A stretch of 64,000 nt of DNA from Vreelandella neptunia (GCF_034479615.1 NZ_CP140255.1:682001-746000), one strand, 5' to 3'. Positions 1 to 9,263 are shown, counted from the first letter of the stretch. The notes: generated from the sequence alone by a model not told the origin. Program-made: numbers and translations.

Positions 1-1
1 G

Positions 2-532
2 ATCATTACCGACCTGGATGAAACGGTGCTGGACAATAGCCCGCTGTTGGTTCGCGACATGCAGGCATGCCACGACTACACCACCTGGGATACATGGAAG
101 CATTGGGAACGTGAAGGCGAGCCGCGTTTAATGCCGGGGGCTAAAGCGTTCCTGGATTACGCGGATGAGCAGGGCGTGGCCATTTTTTATGTCTCTGATC
201 GCTACCAGGAGAACGAGGCCGACACTATCGCCACCTTGGAAGCGCTAGAGCTGCCCCAGGTCTCTGAACAGAGCGTGATGTTGCTGGGGCCTGCCAAGGC
301 GGAGCGCCGCGCGGAAGTGGTGGATAACCACACGCTGGTGATGCAGCTGGGTGATTCCCTTCACGATTTCGCAGGTGACTTCGCGGGCGCCGACCTTGAC
401 CAGCAGCATGCGCTTGTGGAAGAGAATGCCGAGCGTTTTGGCAACGACTGGATCGTGTTCCCCAACGCTACCTATGGCGCCTGGAGCGAGGCTGAGTTAG
501 ACGCCTGGGAAGCCCCGCACGAAGTGGAGTGA
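2..532 (+). CDS. Class C (e(P4)-like) acid phosphatase, 5' end cut off
   Basis: C-terminal 176 residues of a HAD-superfamily acid phosphatase of the lipoprotein e(P4)/class C type. The reading frame is open from base 2, and the first visible residues contain the nucleophile motif DLDETVLDN, with both aspartates present. A second acidic motif, GDSLHDF, lies about two thirds of the way along and fits the Mg-binding loop of this family. Known members sit on the outer membrane or in the periplasm and remove phosphate from nucleotides such as NMN. The signal or lipoprotein peptide that would show this lies outside the window. The gene ends in TGA and converges on the ion-channel gene. Family is fairly certain; the substrate is not. 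Confidence 0.85.
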   Translation: MITDLDETVLDNSPLLVRDMQACHDYTTWDTWKHWEREGEPRLMPGAKAFLDYADEQGVAIFYVSDRYQENEADTIATLEALELPQVSEQSVMLLGPAKAERRAEVVDNHTLVMQLGDSLHDFAGDFAGADLDQQHALVEENAERFGNDWIVFPNATYGAWSEAELDAWEAPHEVE

Positions 533-580
533 TCGATTAAGTAACTACTCCGTTCCGCGCCCCTGGTTTGGCTATCTAGT

Positions 581-1468
581 TTAGCTGTCCTGGGGCGCAT
601 TTTTGTCGACGTCTTTTTTGCGCGGGTCTTCGCTGTCTTCGTCTAACCAAGTGCCGCAGCGCAGGCAGTAGCGGGCGCGTTTTTCATGGCGTTCGTGACC
701 GCAGCCGGGGCAGGCTTCTTCTGAGTAACGCTCTTCACGGATCGAGCGAATCACCTGAGCGGAGAATACCCCCGTAGGCACGGCAATGATTGAGTAGCCG
801 AGCAGCATCAGAATCACGGTAATGGATTTGCCCAGCGAGGTAGCAGGCACAATGTCGCCGTAGCCGACGGTGGTCATGCTGACGATAGCCCAGTACATGG
901 ACATGGGAATACTGGTAAAGCCCGCCTCGGGAGACTCTATGGTGTACATCAAGGCTGCGAAAAGCGTGATGACCATCAAGATGGCGCTAAAGAATAGCAG
1001 AATCTGACGCAGACTCCGTTTGAGTGCATCCAGCAGCAGTCGCGCTTCGCCGACAAACTCCATCAGGCGCAGAATACGAAAAATACGCAGTACCCGCAGC
1101 AGACGAACAATCACCAGTCCGTGGGCACCGGGTACCAAAAGCACTAGCCATGTGGGCAGCACGGCAATCAGATCGACGATCCCGTAAAAGCTTCTTAAAT
1201 AGAGCGTTGGCTTTTCCAGGCAGTAGATACGTAGCGCCAGTTCAATGGTGAAAAGCAGCGTAAACGTCCATTCAAGGTAGAAAAACACTTCACCATAGCG
1301 TTCGTCATAACTCTTGATACTGTCCAACATTATGACCGTGACACTCATCAGAATGGCCACGATCAAGGCGATATCAAACGCTTTTGCCCCCGGCGTGTCA
1401 GACTCAAAGATGATATGAAATAGGCGGGTGCGTAGGCCTTCTGCACCGGGTGTTGGGTGAAAATTCAT
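581..1468 (-). CDS. Voltage-gated potassium channel with C-terminal zinc ribbon
   Basis: A 295-residue inner-membrane ion channel of the voltage-gated K+ channel family. An S1-S4 voltage-sensor block is recognisable by the arginine-rich S4 segment (RLLRVLRIFRILRL near residue 125), followed by S5, a pore loop with the K+ selectivity filter TTVGYGD near residue 200, and S6. After S6 the protein carries two CxxC pairs (CPGCG and CLRCG, about 15 residues apart), which would fold as a small zinc ribbon. A cytoplasmic zinc ribbon is a plausible gating or assembly domain, but that is inference. It lies alone between convergent and co-directional neighbours, with no visible operon. Confidence 0.9.
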   Translation of the reverse strand: MNFHPTPGAEGLRTRLFHIIFESDTPGAKAFDIALIVAILMSVTVIMLDSIKSYDERYGEVFFYLEWTFTLLFTIELALRIYCLEKPTLYLRSFYGIVDLIAVLPTWLVLLVPGAHGLVIVRLLRVLRIFRILRLMEFVGEARLLLDALKRSLRQILLFFSAILMVITLFAALMYTIESPEAGFTSIPMSMYWAIVSMTTVGYGDIVPATSLGKSITVILMLLGYSIIAVPTGVFSAQVIRSIREERYSEEACPGCGHERHEKRARYCLRCGTWLDEDSEDPRKKDVDKNAPQDS

Positions 1469-1519
1469 CGCATCATCCTGAAGTGAGCCTCAATGCTGTT
1501 CTAAAAAGGGTGTTAAACG

Positions 1520-2419
1520 CTAGCGTAGCGCGGTTTGGTACGCCAAGCGATGGGCGAGTGCCAATGCCGCTTTACCGTAGGCCTCCTTGGGCTGGCCGTG
1601 CGCATCGAGCGCGCCAGAAAGCGCCTGAGCATAAGCGCGTGCGGTGGCATCCAGTTCGGGGTGCTCGGCGAGGGTGGCCAGCGCCTGCTGAGCATCGTTT
1701 AGAAAACTGGCTTGTTGGCTGTCGTGGTAGGCGTCCAGCGCCAGCGTGGCACGGTGGAGCCACTCCGCCGGGGAGTGCGCTTCGGGGAGAGGCCAGTGTC
1801 GGGTGCTAAGCGCGTTACCACGGGCCGCTTTGCTACTGTCCGAGGGCCGTAGCGGCACCTGTTCAGCCAGGGTTAATGCCAGCGCCCACAGTGCTTCAGG
1901 CTCGCCGCCTTTTAATTCGAGCTCTGCTTCGCGTATCGGCGTGCGGTAGCCACCGCTAATAATTTCGCCTTCATCCAATACCAGCTCGATATGGCTCTCC
2001 TGACCTTGTACGCCCTCTTTTAGCTGCCAGCTATGCCGTGTGAAATCGGTGCTGAGTTGGGGAACGAGGGCATCTAGCACGCCGCTAAGCTCGCCTTGAA
2101 AAGGAGGGAGTTTGGCAATGGAAGCGAGATCCAACTGCGGGCCAGCCACCTGCCACTCCCACTCTTCGCGCTGGGAAAGACCGCCACCACCCTGGCCTGC
2201 GGTTTTTACCGTTTGCAGCACCTGGCCGTCTACTTGGCGAAGACGCAGCGCAATGCGAGCCTTGGCCAAATCACCCTGAGGGGTATCAAAGTAGGTATTG
2301 GTCAGCGATTGTTTATGAGCGGCGTGGGAAGCGAGATACGGGTGTTGAGTAAGCGCCGCAGGGCCTGTGGGGGCAAGGGCCAGCTTAAGTTCCACTTCCA
2401 TGGGGTTTGGGCTTTTCAT
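1520..2419 (-). CDS. CYTH domain protein, inorganic triphosphatase-like
   Basis: About 299 residues. The N-terminus MEVELKLAL carries the ExExK-type motif that defines the CYTH (CyaB-thiamine triphosphatase) fold. Further basic and acidic strands (ARIALRLRQ, QTVKTAG, EWEW, HIELVLDEGEI, EAELELKGG) match the metal and triphosphate tunnel of E. coli YgiF-type inorganic triphosphatases. The C-terminal third is rich in His and Arg, as in CHAD domains, but is short for a complete one. ATG at 2419 is preferred because a GAGG lies 11 bases upstream; a GTG four codons earlier is possible. It is divergent from the phosphate-transport pair at 2557, so a role in polyphosphate or triphosphate handling is reasonable but not shown. 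Confidence 0.8.
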   Translation of the reverse strand: MKSPNPMEVELKLALAPTGPAALTQHPYLASHAAHKQSLTNTYFDTPQGDLAKARIALRLRQVDGQVLQTVKTAGQGGGGLSQREEWEWQVAGPQLDLASIAKLPPFQGELSGVLDALVPQLSTDFTRHSWQLKEGVQGQESHIELVLDEGEIISGGYRTPIREAELELKGGEPEALWALALTLAEQVPLRPSDSSKAARGNALSTRHWPLPEAHSPAEWLHRATLALDAYHDSQQASFLNDAQQALATLAEHPELDATARAYAQALSGALDAHGQPKEAYGKAALALAHRLAYQTALR

Positions 2420-2556
2420 GATGCTCGCCACCTCGTTATCGTGACATTTAGATGAATATTTGATTACATTTGTGAACTTTTCATGACGGCGGCGGGCGCA
2501 CTCTTTATACTGGCGCCGCCATTTCCCGGCTCCCCGAAAATAGGCTAAAAGGCATT

Positions 2557-3237
2557 ATGGTTACCTCCAATCCTTTTTCTTCGATGTTTGGCCGCTCGCC
2601 ATTCCAGCCGCTATTGGCCCATATCGTCAAGGCGAATGAGTGTGCCGATCAGCTGTTGCCGTTTTTTGAAGCGACCCTGGCTGATGACTGGGACAAAGCA
2701 GCTGAGCTGCGCGAAAACGTCACCCGTTTAGAGCATGACGCCGATACGCTTAAAACAGAGCTGCGTCTGAACCTGCCCAACACCATGTTTCTTCCGGTGT
2801 CGCGCTCTGATCTGCTTGATCTGATCAGCGTACAAGACAAGATCGCCAACAAGGTGCGTGACATTACCGGCATTATGCTGGGACGTAAAATGCGCGTGCC
2901 GGATGAATTGGCCGAGCCAATGCGCAACTACATCCGAACCAGCGTTGCTTGCGTGGCACAAGCGCGTCAAGCGCTGGAAGAGCTCAAGGATCTACTTGAG
3001 TCCGGCTTTGGCAAAAACGTCTCGGATGTGATGCAGAAGATGATCCGTGAGCTGCACACCCTCGAACACCAAGCCGACGACCAGCAAATCACCATTCGCC
3101 GCCAGCTGTTTTCGCTTGAAAGCCAGCTACCACCAGTGGATGTGATCTTTCTTTACAAGATCATTGAATGGGTTGGCGAACTATCCGACCGCGCCGAGCG
3201 CGTGGGTAGCCGTCTGCAGATCCTGACTGCCCGCTAA
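2557..3237 (+). CDS. DUF47/PhoU-like partner of the Pit phosphate transporter
   Basis: A 226-residue all-helical protein of the TIGR00153/DUF47 family, distantly related to PhoU. Characteristic parts are the N-terminal FGRSPFQPLLAH, the repeated acidic helical segments with ExxxD pairs, and a C-terminal IIEWVGELSDRAERVGSRLQ that matches the family end. Genes of this type almost always precede a pit gene and are thought to control or assist low-affinity phosphate import, perhaps through metal binding as in PhoU. Here the stop is only ten bases from the Pit start, so the two are surely co-transcribed. Cytoplasmic location is expected because no signal peptide or membrane span is seen. Confidence 0.9.
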   Translation: MVTSNPFSSMFGRSPFQPLLAHIVKANECADQLLPFFEATLADDWDKAAELRENVTRLEHDADTLKTELRLNLPNTMFLPVSRSDLLDLISVQDKIANKVRDITGIMLGRKMRVPDELAEPMRNYIRTSVACVAQARQALEELKDLLESGFGKNVSDVMQKMIRELHTLEHQADDQQITIRRQLFSLESQLPPVDVIFLYKIIEWVGELSDRAERVGSRLQILTAR

Positions 3238-3247
3238 GGGGACTTTC

Positions 3248-4513
3248 ATGCTGATTATTGCCCAGCACGGTGAAATTTTTATCATCCTGGCCTGTTTGTT
3301 TGGTTTTTTCATGGCCTGGGGCGTTGGCGCCAACGACGTCGCCAATGCCATGGGAACCTCGGTAGGGTCGAAAGCGATCACTATCAAGCAGGCCATCCTG
3401 ATTGCGGTCATTTTTGAATTCCTGGGTGCTTGGCTAGCCGGTGGCGAAGTTACCAATACGATTCGTAAAGGTATCATCGACCCCGAGCTGCTACAGGGTG
3501 ACCCGCAATTGCTTGTCTACGGCATGCTGGCAGCACTGCTGGCGGCGGGAACATGGTTGCTAGTGGCCTCCATGAAAGGCTGGCCGGTTTCCACGACGCA
3601 CTCGATTGTCGGTGCGATCGTCGGCTTTGCGGTGGCAGGGTTAGGCCCTGCCACCGTGGACTGGGGCGCGGTAGGCAAGATTGCCGCCAGTTGGGTGGTC
3701 TCCCCCTTGTTGGCAGGCACCATCGGTTTCGTGCTGTTTAAATCGGTACACCACCTGATTTTCGAGGACGCCAACCCATTCACGGCTGCCAAACGCTACG
3801 TACCCGGCTATGTGTTTCTGGTAGGTTTCATCGTCTCGATGGTCACGCTGACCAAAGGGTTGTCCCACGTGGGGCTGGATCTAACCTTTAATCAGAGCTT
3901 GCTGCTGTCAATTCTGCTGGGTCTGGTGATTATGGGCATTGGCCTGATCATGCAGCGGCGTATCAAGTTTGAGCACAATGCCAACGACCACTTCGGCTAT
4001 GCCAACGTAGAGCGTGTGTTCGGCGTGCTGATGATCTTCACCGCCTGTGCCATGGCCTTTGCCCACGGCTCCAACGATGTTGCGAATGCGGTTGGCCCAT
4101 TGGCGGCAGTCATCAGCGTGGTGCAAACCGGCGGTGAAATTGGCGGCTCTGCACTGGTGCCCTGGTGGGTGCTGGTACTTGGCGGCGGCGGCATTGTAGT
4201 GGGTCTGGTCACCTACGGTCATAAGGTCATCGCTACCGTGGGTACCGGGATTACGGAGCTGACCCCCAGCCGTGGCTTTGCCGCTACCTTGGCGGCCGCT
4301 ACTACGGTGGTGCTGGCCTCGGGCACTGGTCTGCCGATTTCCACCACCCACACGCTGGTGGGCGCGATTTTAGGTGTTGGCCTTGCACGCGGCATGGCGG
4401 CGTTGAACCTAAGGGTTATCGGTACAATTGCAGCGTCGTGGCTGATTACACTGCCCGCAGGGGCAGGTCTCGCGATTCTGTTTTTCTTTATGTTCAAAGG
4501 CATGTTCGGCTAA
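3248..4513 (+). CDS. Inorganic phosphate transporter, Pit family
   Basis: A 421-residue inner-membrane protein with about ten to eleven hydrophobic spans and the two internally repeated signature loops of the PiT family: GANDVANAMGTSVGSKA near residue 27 and GSNDVANAVGPLAAV near residue 274. Each half also has the P-loop-like PVSTTHSIVGAIVG or PISTTHTLVGAILG segment. The family imports metal-phosphate with protons or sodium at low affinity. It is translated directly after the DUF47 protein. The length and both repeats are complete, so the gene looks functional. Cation preference cannot be read from the sequence; sodium coupling would be natural in a halophile but is only an inference. Confidence 0.95.
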   Translation: MLIIAQHGEIFIILACLFGFFMAWGVGANDVANAMGTSVGSKAITIKQAILIAVIFEFLGAWLAGGEVTNTIRKGIIDPELLQGDPQLLVYGMLAALLAAGTWLLVASMKGWPVSTTHSIVGAIVGFAVAGLGPATVDWGAVGKIAASWVVSPLLAGTIGFVLFKSVHHLIFEDANPFTAAKRYVPGYVFLVGFIVSMVTLTKGLSHVGLDLTFNQSLLLSILLGLVIMGIGLIMQRRIKFEHNANDHFGYANVERVFGVLMIFTACAMAFAHGSNDVANAVGPLAAVISVVQTGGEIGGSALVPWWVLVLGGGGIVVGLVTYGHKVIATVGTGITELTPSRGFAATLAAATTVVLASGTGLPISTTHTLVGAILGVGLARGMAALNLRVIGTIAASWLITLPAGAGLAILFFFMFKGMFG

Positions 4514-4699
4514 AGTTAGGCTCGAACGCTTTTAGACACCGATAAGCAATACCATCACAGCGGCATCTTCATGTTTATCTGCATTAGATTGAGCAGATTT
4601 GCATTTGAAGGTGCCGCTGTTTTTTGTGCTCTGGTAAAGTACTCCATTGGACGTAGTAAACGTTGGATTTTTCTTTCACCTGCTGCCGGAGAGCGGCCC

Positions 4700-6013
4700 T
4701 TGGATACGCGCTTCCCCTTTGTTGATTGGTTTCGTAACGCTTCCCCCTATATCAATGCCCACCGGGGGCGAACCTTTGTCATCTTAATTGAAGGCGAAGC
4801 CATGGCGTCTGGCCGAGGGGAACAGCTGATTCAGGATTTGGCGCTGCTGCATACTCTGGGTGTTCGCCTGGTCGTCGTGTTCGGCATTCGCCCCCAGGTG
4901 CATGAAGCGCTAACGGCCGCAGGCGTAGAGCCCACGCGTATCGATGGCCGCTGGGTCGCCGACCGTGCGGTAATGGCCCATGTGGAGCAGGTCGCCGCCC
5001 ATCAGCGGCTATGGCTGGAAGCGCGGCTTTCGCTGGGCTTGCCCAGCACACCGCTGCACGGTGTGGAACTGAGCGTCATCTCCGGCAATCTTGTCACCGC
5101 CAAACCCCTTGGCGTGCGCGAAGGGGTGGATTTCGACCACAGCGGTGAAGTGCGCCGGGTGCGCGCCAGCGCCATTGAAGGCCTGCTGGAAAAAGGCTCG
5201 CTGGTGCTACTGCCGCCGCTGGGGTTCTCCAGCACCGGCGAGGTGTTCGATCTGGATGCTTCTGAAGTCGCCCAGCACGCCGCCGTGGCGCTAAAGGCCG
5301 ACAAGCTGATTCTGCTTGGTGAGTCGGAAGGTTTGGAAGATGAACAGGGCGCGCTTTTGCGTCAGCTTTCGCCAGCGGAAGCCGAACCGCGTTTAAGTGC
5401 CGCAGTGCCAGGCAGCGAGCTCGCCCGCCATTTACAGGCCGCCTGCACCGCCGCACGGGAAGGCGTGGCGCGCACCCACCTGCTCTCCTGGCACAACCAT
5501 GACGCCCTGCTGGGTGAGTTGTTCACCCGGGACGGTGTGGGCACCATGATTACCCAGCACCGCTACGAGCAGCTGCGTCCGGCCACGCTCAATGATGTGG
5601 CGGGCCTGCTGGAGTTGCTGGAACCGCTAGAGCGGCGGGGCATGCTGGTGGCGCGCTCCCGGGAACGCCTGGAGCACGAAATCGATGACTACATGGTGAT
5701 CGAGCGCGACGGTATGGTGATTGGCTGCGCCGCGCTGCATGTATTTACGGATACCACCATTGCCGAACTCGCCTGCGTGGCAGTGCACGACAGCTACCGC
5801 GGCGGCGAGCGGGGCGAGCGCCTGGTGGAGGCCATGGAGCGCCGCGCCCGCCAGCGTGGCTTAACTGAAATATTCGTGCTGACCACCCACACCGCCCACT
5901 GGTTTGTCGAGCACGGCTTCCGCGCCGCCAGCCTGGAAGACCTACCTACGCTAAGGCGTGAAACCTACAACCACGCCCGCAAATCGAAGGTGCTGGTCAA
6001 GCAACTAACCTAA
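4700..6013 (+). CDS. argA: Amino-acid N-acetyltransferase (N-acetylglutamate synthase)
   Basis: About 437 residues. Joins acetyl-CoA to glutamate, the first step of arginine synthesis. The N-terminal two thirds is an amino-acid-kinase-like domain (FVILIEGEAM, VVVFGIRPQVHEAL) that binds arginine for feedback inhibition in this family. The C-terminal third is a GNAT domain (DDYMVIERDGMVIGCAAL, then CVAVHDSYRGGERGERLV with the acetyl-CoA pyrophosphate loop). The open frame extends 43 codons upstream, but the family begins close to LDTRFPFVDWFRNASPYINAH. A TTG at 4700 sits about eight bases after GGAG and gives the usual length, so I take TTG as the start; the upstream segment looks non-coding. 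Confidence 0.92.
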   Translation: MDTRFPFVDWFRNASPYINAHRGRTFVILIEGEAMASGRGEQLIQDLALLHTLGVRLVVVFGIRPQVHEALTAAGVEPTRIDGRWVADRAVMAHVEQVAAHQRLWLEARLSLGLPSTPLHGVELSVISGNLVTAKPLGVREGVDFDHSGEVRRVRASAIEGLLEKGSLVLLPPLGFSSTGEVFDLDASEVAQHAAVALKADKLILLGESEGLEDEQGALLRQLSPAEAEPRLSAAVPGSELARHLQAACTAAREGVARTHLLSWHNHDALLGELFTRDGVGTMITQHRYEQLRPATLNDVAGLLELLEPLERRGMLVARSRERLEHEIDDYMVIERDGMVIGCAALHVFTDTTIAELACVAVHDSYRGGERGERLVEAMERRARQRGLTEIFVLTTHTAHWFVEHGFRAASLEDLPTLRRETYNHARKSKVLVKQLT

Positions 6014-6062
6014 CCCGCTTTTTAAAAGGCTCTCCGTCGTATTTACTACGCATTAGCTATTT

Positions 6063-6163
6063 TGTGGGAGGGAACTTCAGTTCACGAATATTTGAGCTCC
6101 TAACATGATGAAGCCAAGGGGGTGCCTGTGCGGCACCCTTCGCGCGCTGAAGCGCCCTCCCAC
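6063..6163. repeat. REPIN-like pair of inverted extragenic palindromes
   Basis: Between argA and the AhpD-like gene, TGTGGGAGGG followed by CTTCAG and CACGAA (6063-6088) faces its near reverse complement (6139-6163, TTCGCGCGCTGAAGCGCCCTCCCAC). The whole unit is 101 bases. A short hairpin, GGGTGCC/GGCACCC, lies just inside the right arm. The form matches the REP family common in Pseudomonas and Halomonas genomes, where such pairs are moved by RAYT transposases. No RAYT gene is in this window. Confidence 0.6.
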
Positions 6164-6249
6164 GGGAGCTAACCATCAGGCTGGCAGAGTTAATTCCACA
6201 CTGAGTGACGTAGAGCCCTTTAAAAGAGGCAACCGTTAGCACCGCTGAT

Positions 6250-6816
6250 TTATGAGGTGGCCCCCGGCGCTATTGAAAACAGCGCCGGCTGTTTTTGTGC
6301 TTCTTGTTGAATAGTGTCATCTATCGGTGTGTTGTAGGTTTTGAGTAGATAGCCCAGCACCGAATAGAAACCCACCATGGCGATCAGGTCGATCACTGCC
6401 TTACGCCCGATCGCCTCAGCAAGTTCTGCTTCCTGCTCCTGGGCCAGCATGCGCTCATCGAATAACGCATCCACGGCGTTGACGATAAGACCGTCAATGC
6501 CTTCGGGAGTACCGCGAATAGCAGTGATCCGCTGTTCGGAGAATCCCAGCGCGAGTGCACGACTAACATGATGGGCCCATTCGTAGGCTGAGCCCATACG
6601 CAAACCCGCACGTAAAATCACCACTTCGGTCAGTTCCGGGCCTAACGCATTCTCCTTAACAACGTGTTGGCGCAAGGGTGCCCACGCCTCAAGCAAGGCC
6701 GGGTGATGGGCCATGGTGCGATAAACGTTGAGTGCGCCAGCAAAGCCCTCGCGTAAATCAGTGATCTCCTCAGGCCAGTCGGCGTCGGAAATAGGTGGGC
6801 AGGGAGAAGAGGGCAT
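6250..6816 (-). CDS. Carboxymuconolactone decarboxylase/AhpD-like protein
   Basis: A 188-residue helical protein of the carboxymuconolactone decarboxylase-like superfamily. The core segment AELTEVVILRAGLRMGSAYEWAHHVSRALALGFS matches the family, with the E...H pattern but without the CxxC pair of true AhpD peroxidase partners (Ser and Tyr take those places), so it is unlikely to be a disulfide reductase. ATG at 6816 is chosen because AAAGGAG lies just upstream. The gene is 49 bases downstream of the class III aminotransferase on the same strand, so the two probably form an operon. Function is not known; this subfamily often accompanies catabolic enzymes. Confidence 0.75.
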   Translation of the reverse strand: MPSSPCPPISDADWPEEITDLREGFAGALNVYRTMAHHPALLEAWAPLRQHVVKENALGPELTEVVILRAGLRMGSAYEWAHHVSRALALGFSEQRITAIRGTPEGIDGLIVNAVDALFDERMLAQEQEAELAEAIGRKAVIDLIAMVGFYSVLGYLLKTYNTPIDDTIQQEAQKQPALFSIAPGATS

Positions 6817-6865
6817 GGGTGGTCTCCTTTCAGACTGGTTATTCAAATCGTTATTCAGTGTGTCA

Positions 6866-8191
6866 TCACTCGGCGATGGCGGCGTCTATGGCGTCGGCAA
6901 TACGCTCAATGATCAGATCGACTTCATCAGGGGCAATGATATAGGGCGGTGCCAGCAAAATATGGTCGCCGTGAATACCATCAATGGTGCCACCCATCGG
7001 GTAGCTGATCAGGCCGCGCGCCATGGCCTGCCGCTTGATCTTGGCGTGAAGCTTGCGAGCTGGATCAAAAGGCGCTTTGCTCTCTCTGTCCGCCACCAGC
7101 TCGATACCGCGAAACAATCCCCTGCCGCGAATATCACCAACATGGGGCGATGCGCCGAGCGCCGCTTCAAGGCCGCTCTGCAATCTCATGCCCATGGCAT
7201 TGACGTTAGCCAGCGTCTCCGGCCGTGCGATGATCTCAACCACTTTGTTAGCGGCAGCGGCGGCCACAGGGTGACCAAGATAGGTATGGCCATGCTGAAA
7301 CAGCCCAGACCCATTGGCAAAACTGGCGTAGATGTTGGCCGATAGCATCACCGCGCCGATAGGCTGATAGCCGCCGCCCAAACCTTTGGCGATCGTGACG
7401 ATATCCGGCGTTACCCCATCTTGTTCACAGGCGAAGACGGTGCCGGTTCTTCCCATGCCGCACATCACTTCGTCGAGAATCAGCAGTACGCCGTACTTAT
7501 CGCAAATGGCACGCACGCGCTTGAAGTAATCCGCCTCAGAGGCAACCGCCCCTAAGGTGGCGCCGACGACGGGTTCGGCAACGAAGGCCATTACCTCTTC
7601 AGGGCCAAGTTCCAGAATCTTCGCCTCAAGCTCCTCGGCAAGCCGTGCAGCGTAGGCCTCGGGCGTCTCATCGTTGGCCCTGTCGCGATACGCATAGCAG
7701 GGCGATACATGGTGGGTTTCGGGCAGGATGGGCTGAAACTGCTGGCGCCGCATGGCATTGCCACCGGTTGCCAAGGCACCGATGGTATTGCCGTGGTAGC
7801 TCTGGCGTCTGGCAATGATATGTCGCCGCTGGGGCTGATGAATCTCGACAAAGTACTGCCGGGCCATTTTCAGCGCCGCTTCAACGGCTTCTGAACCGCC
7901 CGACACCAAATAGACGTAATCCAGCCCTTTGGGAGCTAAATCCACGAGCTTTTCCGCAAGCGCTTCGGCGGCATCGGTAGTGAAAAATGAAGTGTGGGCG
8001 TAACAGAGGCTATCGATCTGCGCGCGCATGGCGGCCAGTACTTCCGGGTGGGCGTGCCCGACGCTGGTGACCGCAGCGCCTCCCGACCCATCCAGATAGC
8101 GACGCCCCGTGGTATCGGTGATATAGACGCCCTGTGCCGACGCAGCATGAGGCAGTTTCCCGCCGATACCGCGGTGAAGAATACGCGTCAT
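6866..8191 (-). CDS. Class III PLP-dependent aminotransferase
   Basis: A 441-residue fold-type I, class III aminotransferase of the beta-alanine/diamine/omega-amino-acid group. Visible motifs are the N-terminal YLDGSGGAAVTSVGHAHPEV, the phosphate-binding VSGGSEAVEAALKMARQY, the cofactor aspartate in LLILDEVMCGMGRTG, and the Schiff-base lysine in DIVTIAKGLGGGYQPIGAV. The length is normal. The substrate cannot be fixed by eye: related proteins act on beta-alanine, taurine, putrescine or similar amines. It is followed by an AhpD-like gene and is divergent from an RpiR-type regulator at 8333, which is the likely controller of the pair. The intergenic 140 bases are AT-rich and would hold both promoters. 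Confidence 0.9.
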   Translation of the reverse strand: MTRILHRGIGGKLPHAASAQGVYITDTTGRRYLDGSGGAAVTSVGHAHPEVLAAMRAQIDSLCYAHTSFFTTDAAEALAEKLVDLAPKGLDYVYLVSGGSEAVEAALKMARQYFVEIHQPQRRHIIARRQSYHGNTIGALATGGNAMRRQQFQPILPETHHVSPCYAYRDRANDETPEAYAARLAEELEAKILELGPEEVMAFVAEPVVGATLGAVASEADYFKRVRAICDKYGVLLILDEVMCGMGRTGTVFACEQDGVTPDIVTIAKGLGGGYQPIGAVMLSANIYASFANGSGLFQHGHTYLGHPVAAAAANKVVEIIARPETLANVNAMGMRLQSGLEAALGASPHVGDIRGRGLFRGIELVADRESKAPFDPARKLHAKIKRQAMARGLISYPMGGTIDGIHGDHILLAPPYIIAPDEVDLIIERIADAIDAAIAE

Positions 8192-8332
8192 AGCCTCTTT
8201 TCCTCATTATCAAACGGTGAGCCCTTCATATGACAGTGAGATTGGCACACTCACAAAGATATTTGCAACAAATAAATCATTTAAATATAGTGTGAAACAC
8301 ATGGATCATTGTTTCTAAAAGAGCCCATCACG

Positions 8333-9220
8333 ATGCAGTCAAGCGATTCGCTAAGAGAGCAGATTATTGCCCAGTACGATGCCATGTCTGCGCAGCTGCA
8401 ACAGGCCGCTCGCTACGTGCTTGAGCATCCGGAGGAAGTGGCGCTGGTGTCCATGCGCGAGGTAGCGCGCAATGCCTGCGTGCAACCCGCCACCATGACC
8501 CGGTTGGCCAAGTTTTTGGGGTTAGCAGGGTACGACGATATCCGGGCGCAGCATGCGGCGGCGCTGCGTCAGGGCAGCGATGGCTTTGCGGCGAAGGTTC
8601 GCCAGCGGGCCGATGAAGGCAGTGAAAGGGGAGCAAGCGATACCGCCTCGCACATGCTTCAGGGGCTGAGTGCCCAGCTTGCTAAGCTCTGTGAGCCCGA
8701 TTCGCTACGGCGGCTGGAAGCCACCGCCGATAGGCTGAGGTCAGCGAGAAAGATCTACGTGCTGGGTTTACGTTCCAGCCATGCCGTTGCCTGGCACTTC
8801 CATTACGTGATGACCCTACTGGGCGAGCGTTCGGTTCACCTGGATGGGCCTGGAGGAACCGGCGGAGACGCTTTAATTCGCGCTACTCCTGAGGATGTCA
8901 TGCTTGTTATCTCCATCAAACCGTATGCCACAAGGACGCTGGAACTTGCTCAGCTGGCAAAAGATAAGGGGGTAGGCATTGTTTCGATTACGGATAGCCA
9001 GGTGTCGCCGCTGGTAGCGCTGTCAGAGCAGGCTGTTTTTTGCCCCACGGACAGCGATAGCTTTTTCCATACGCTAACCCCGGCATTAGCGGTCTCCGAA
9101 GTACTGTGCAGCTTATTGGCGGAATTCGACCGGCCTAAGACGCTAGAGGCTCTGCAGCAAGCGGATGAACACCTCTTGCAGCTCAATACCTATTCGGCGG
9201 CTATCCCCAGGCGGCGGTGA
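8333..9220 (+). CDS. MurR/RpiR family transcriptional regulator
   Basis: A 295-residue regulator with an N-terminal RpiR-type helix-turn-helix (LVSMREVARNACVQPATMTRLAKFLGLAGYDD, roughly residues 40-75) and a C-terminal SIS sugar-isomerase-like domain (RSARKIYVLGLRSSHAVAWHFHY and later DVMLVISIKPYATRTLELAQLAKDKG). Members bind a phosphorylated sugar or related small molecule in the SIS domain and repress or activate neighbouring catabolic genes. ATG at 8333 is taken; a TTG eight codons earlier is in frame but lacks a clear ribosome site. It is divergent from the aminotransferase gene, the most likely target. Confidence 0.88.
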   Translation: MQSSDSLREQIIAQYDAMSAQLQQAARYVLEHPEEVALVSMREVARNACVQPATMTRLAKFLGLAGYDDIRAQHAAALRQGSDGFAAKVRQRADEGSERGASDTASHMLQGLSAQLAKLCEPDSLRRLEATADRLRSARKIYVLGLRSSHAVAWHFHYVMTLLGERSVHLDGPGGTGGDALIRATPEDVMLVISIKPYATRTLELAQLAKDKGVGIVSITDSQVSPLVALSEQAVFCPTDSDSFFHTLTPALAVSEVLCSLLAEFDRPKTLEALQQADEHLLQLNTYSAAIPRRR

Positions 9221-9263
9221 GACGCGAGGCCAGTCAGTCATATTGATCCGGATAGAACATTAC

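Noticed and set aside
557..598. GCGCCCC/GGGGCGC hairpin as a terminator of the acid phosphatase gene
   Set aside because: The right arm lies inside the ion-channel coding end and no T-run follows on either strand; possible but too weak to list.
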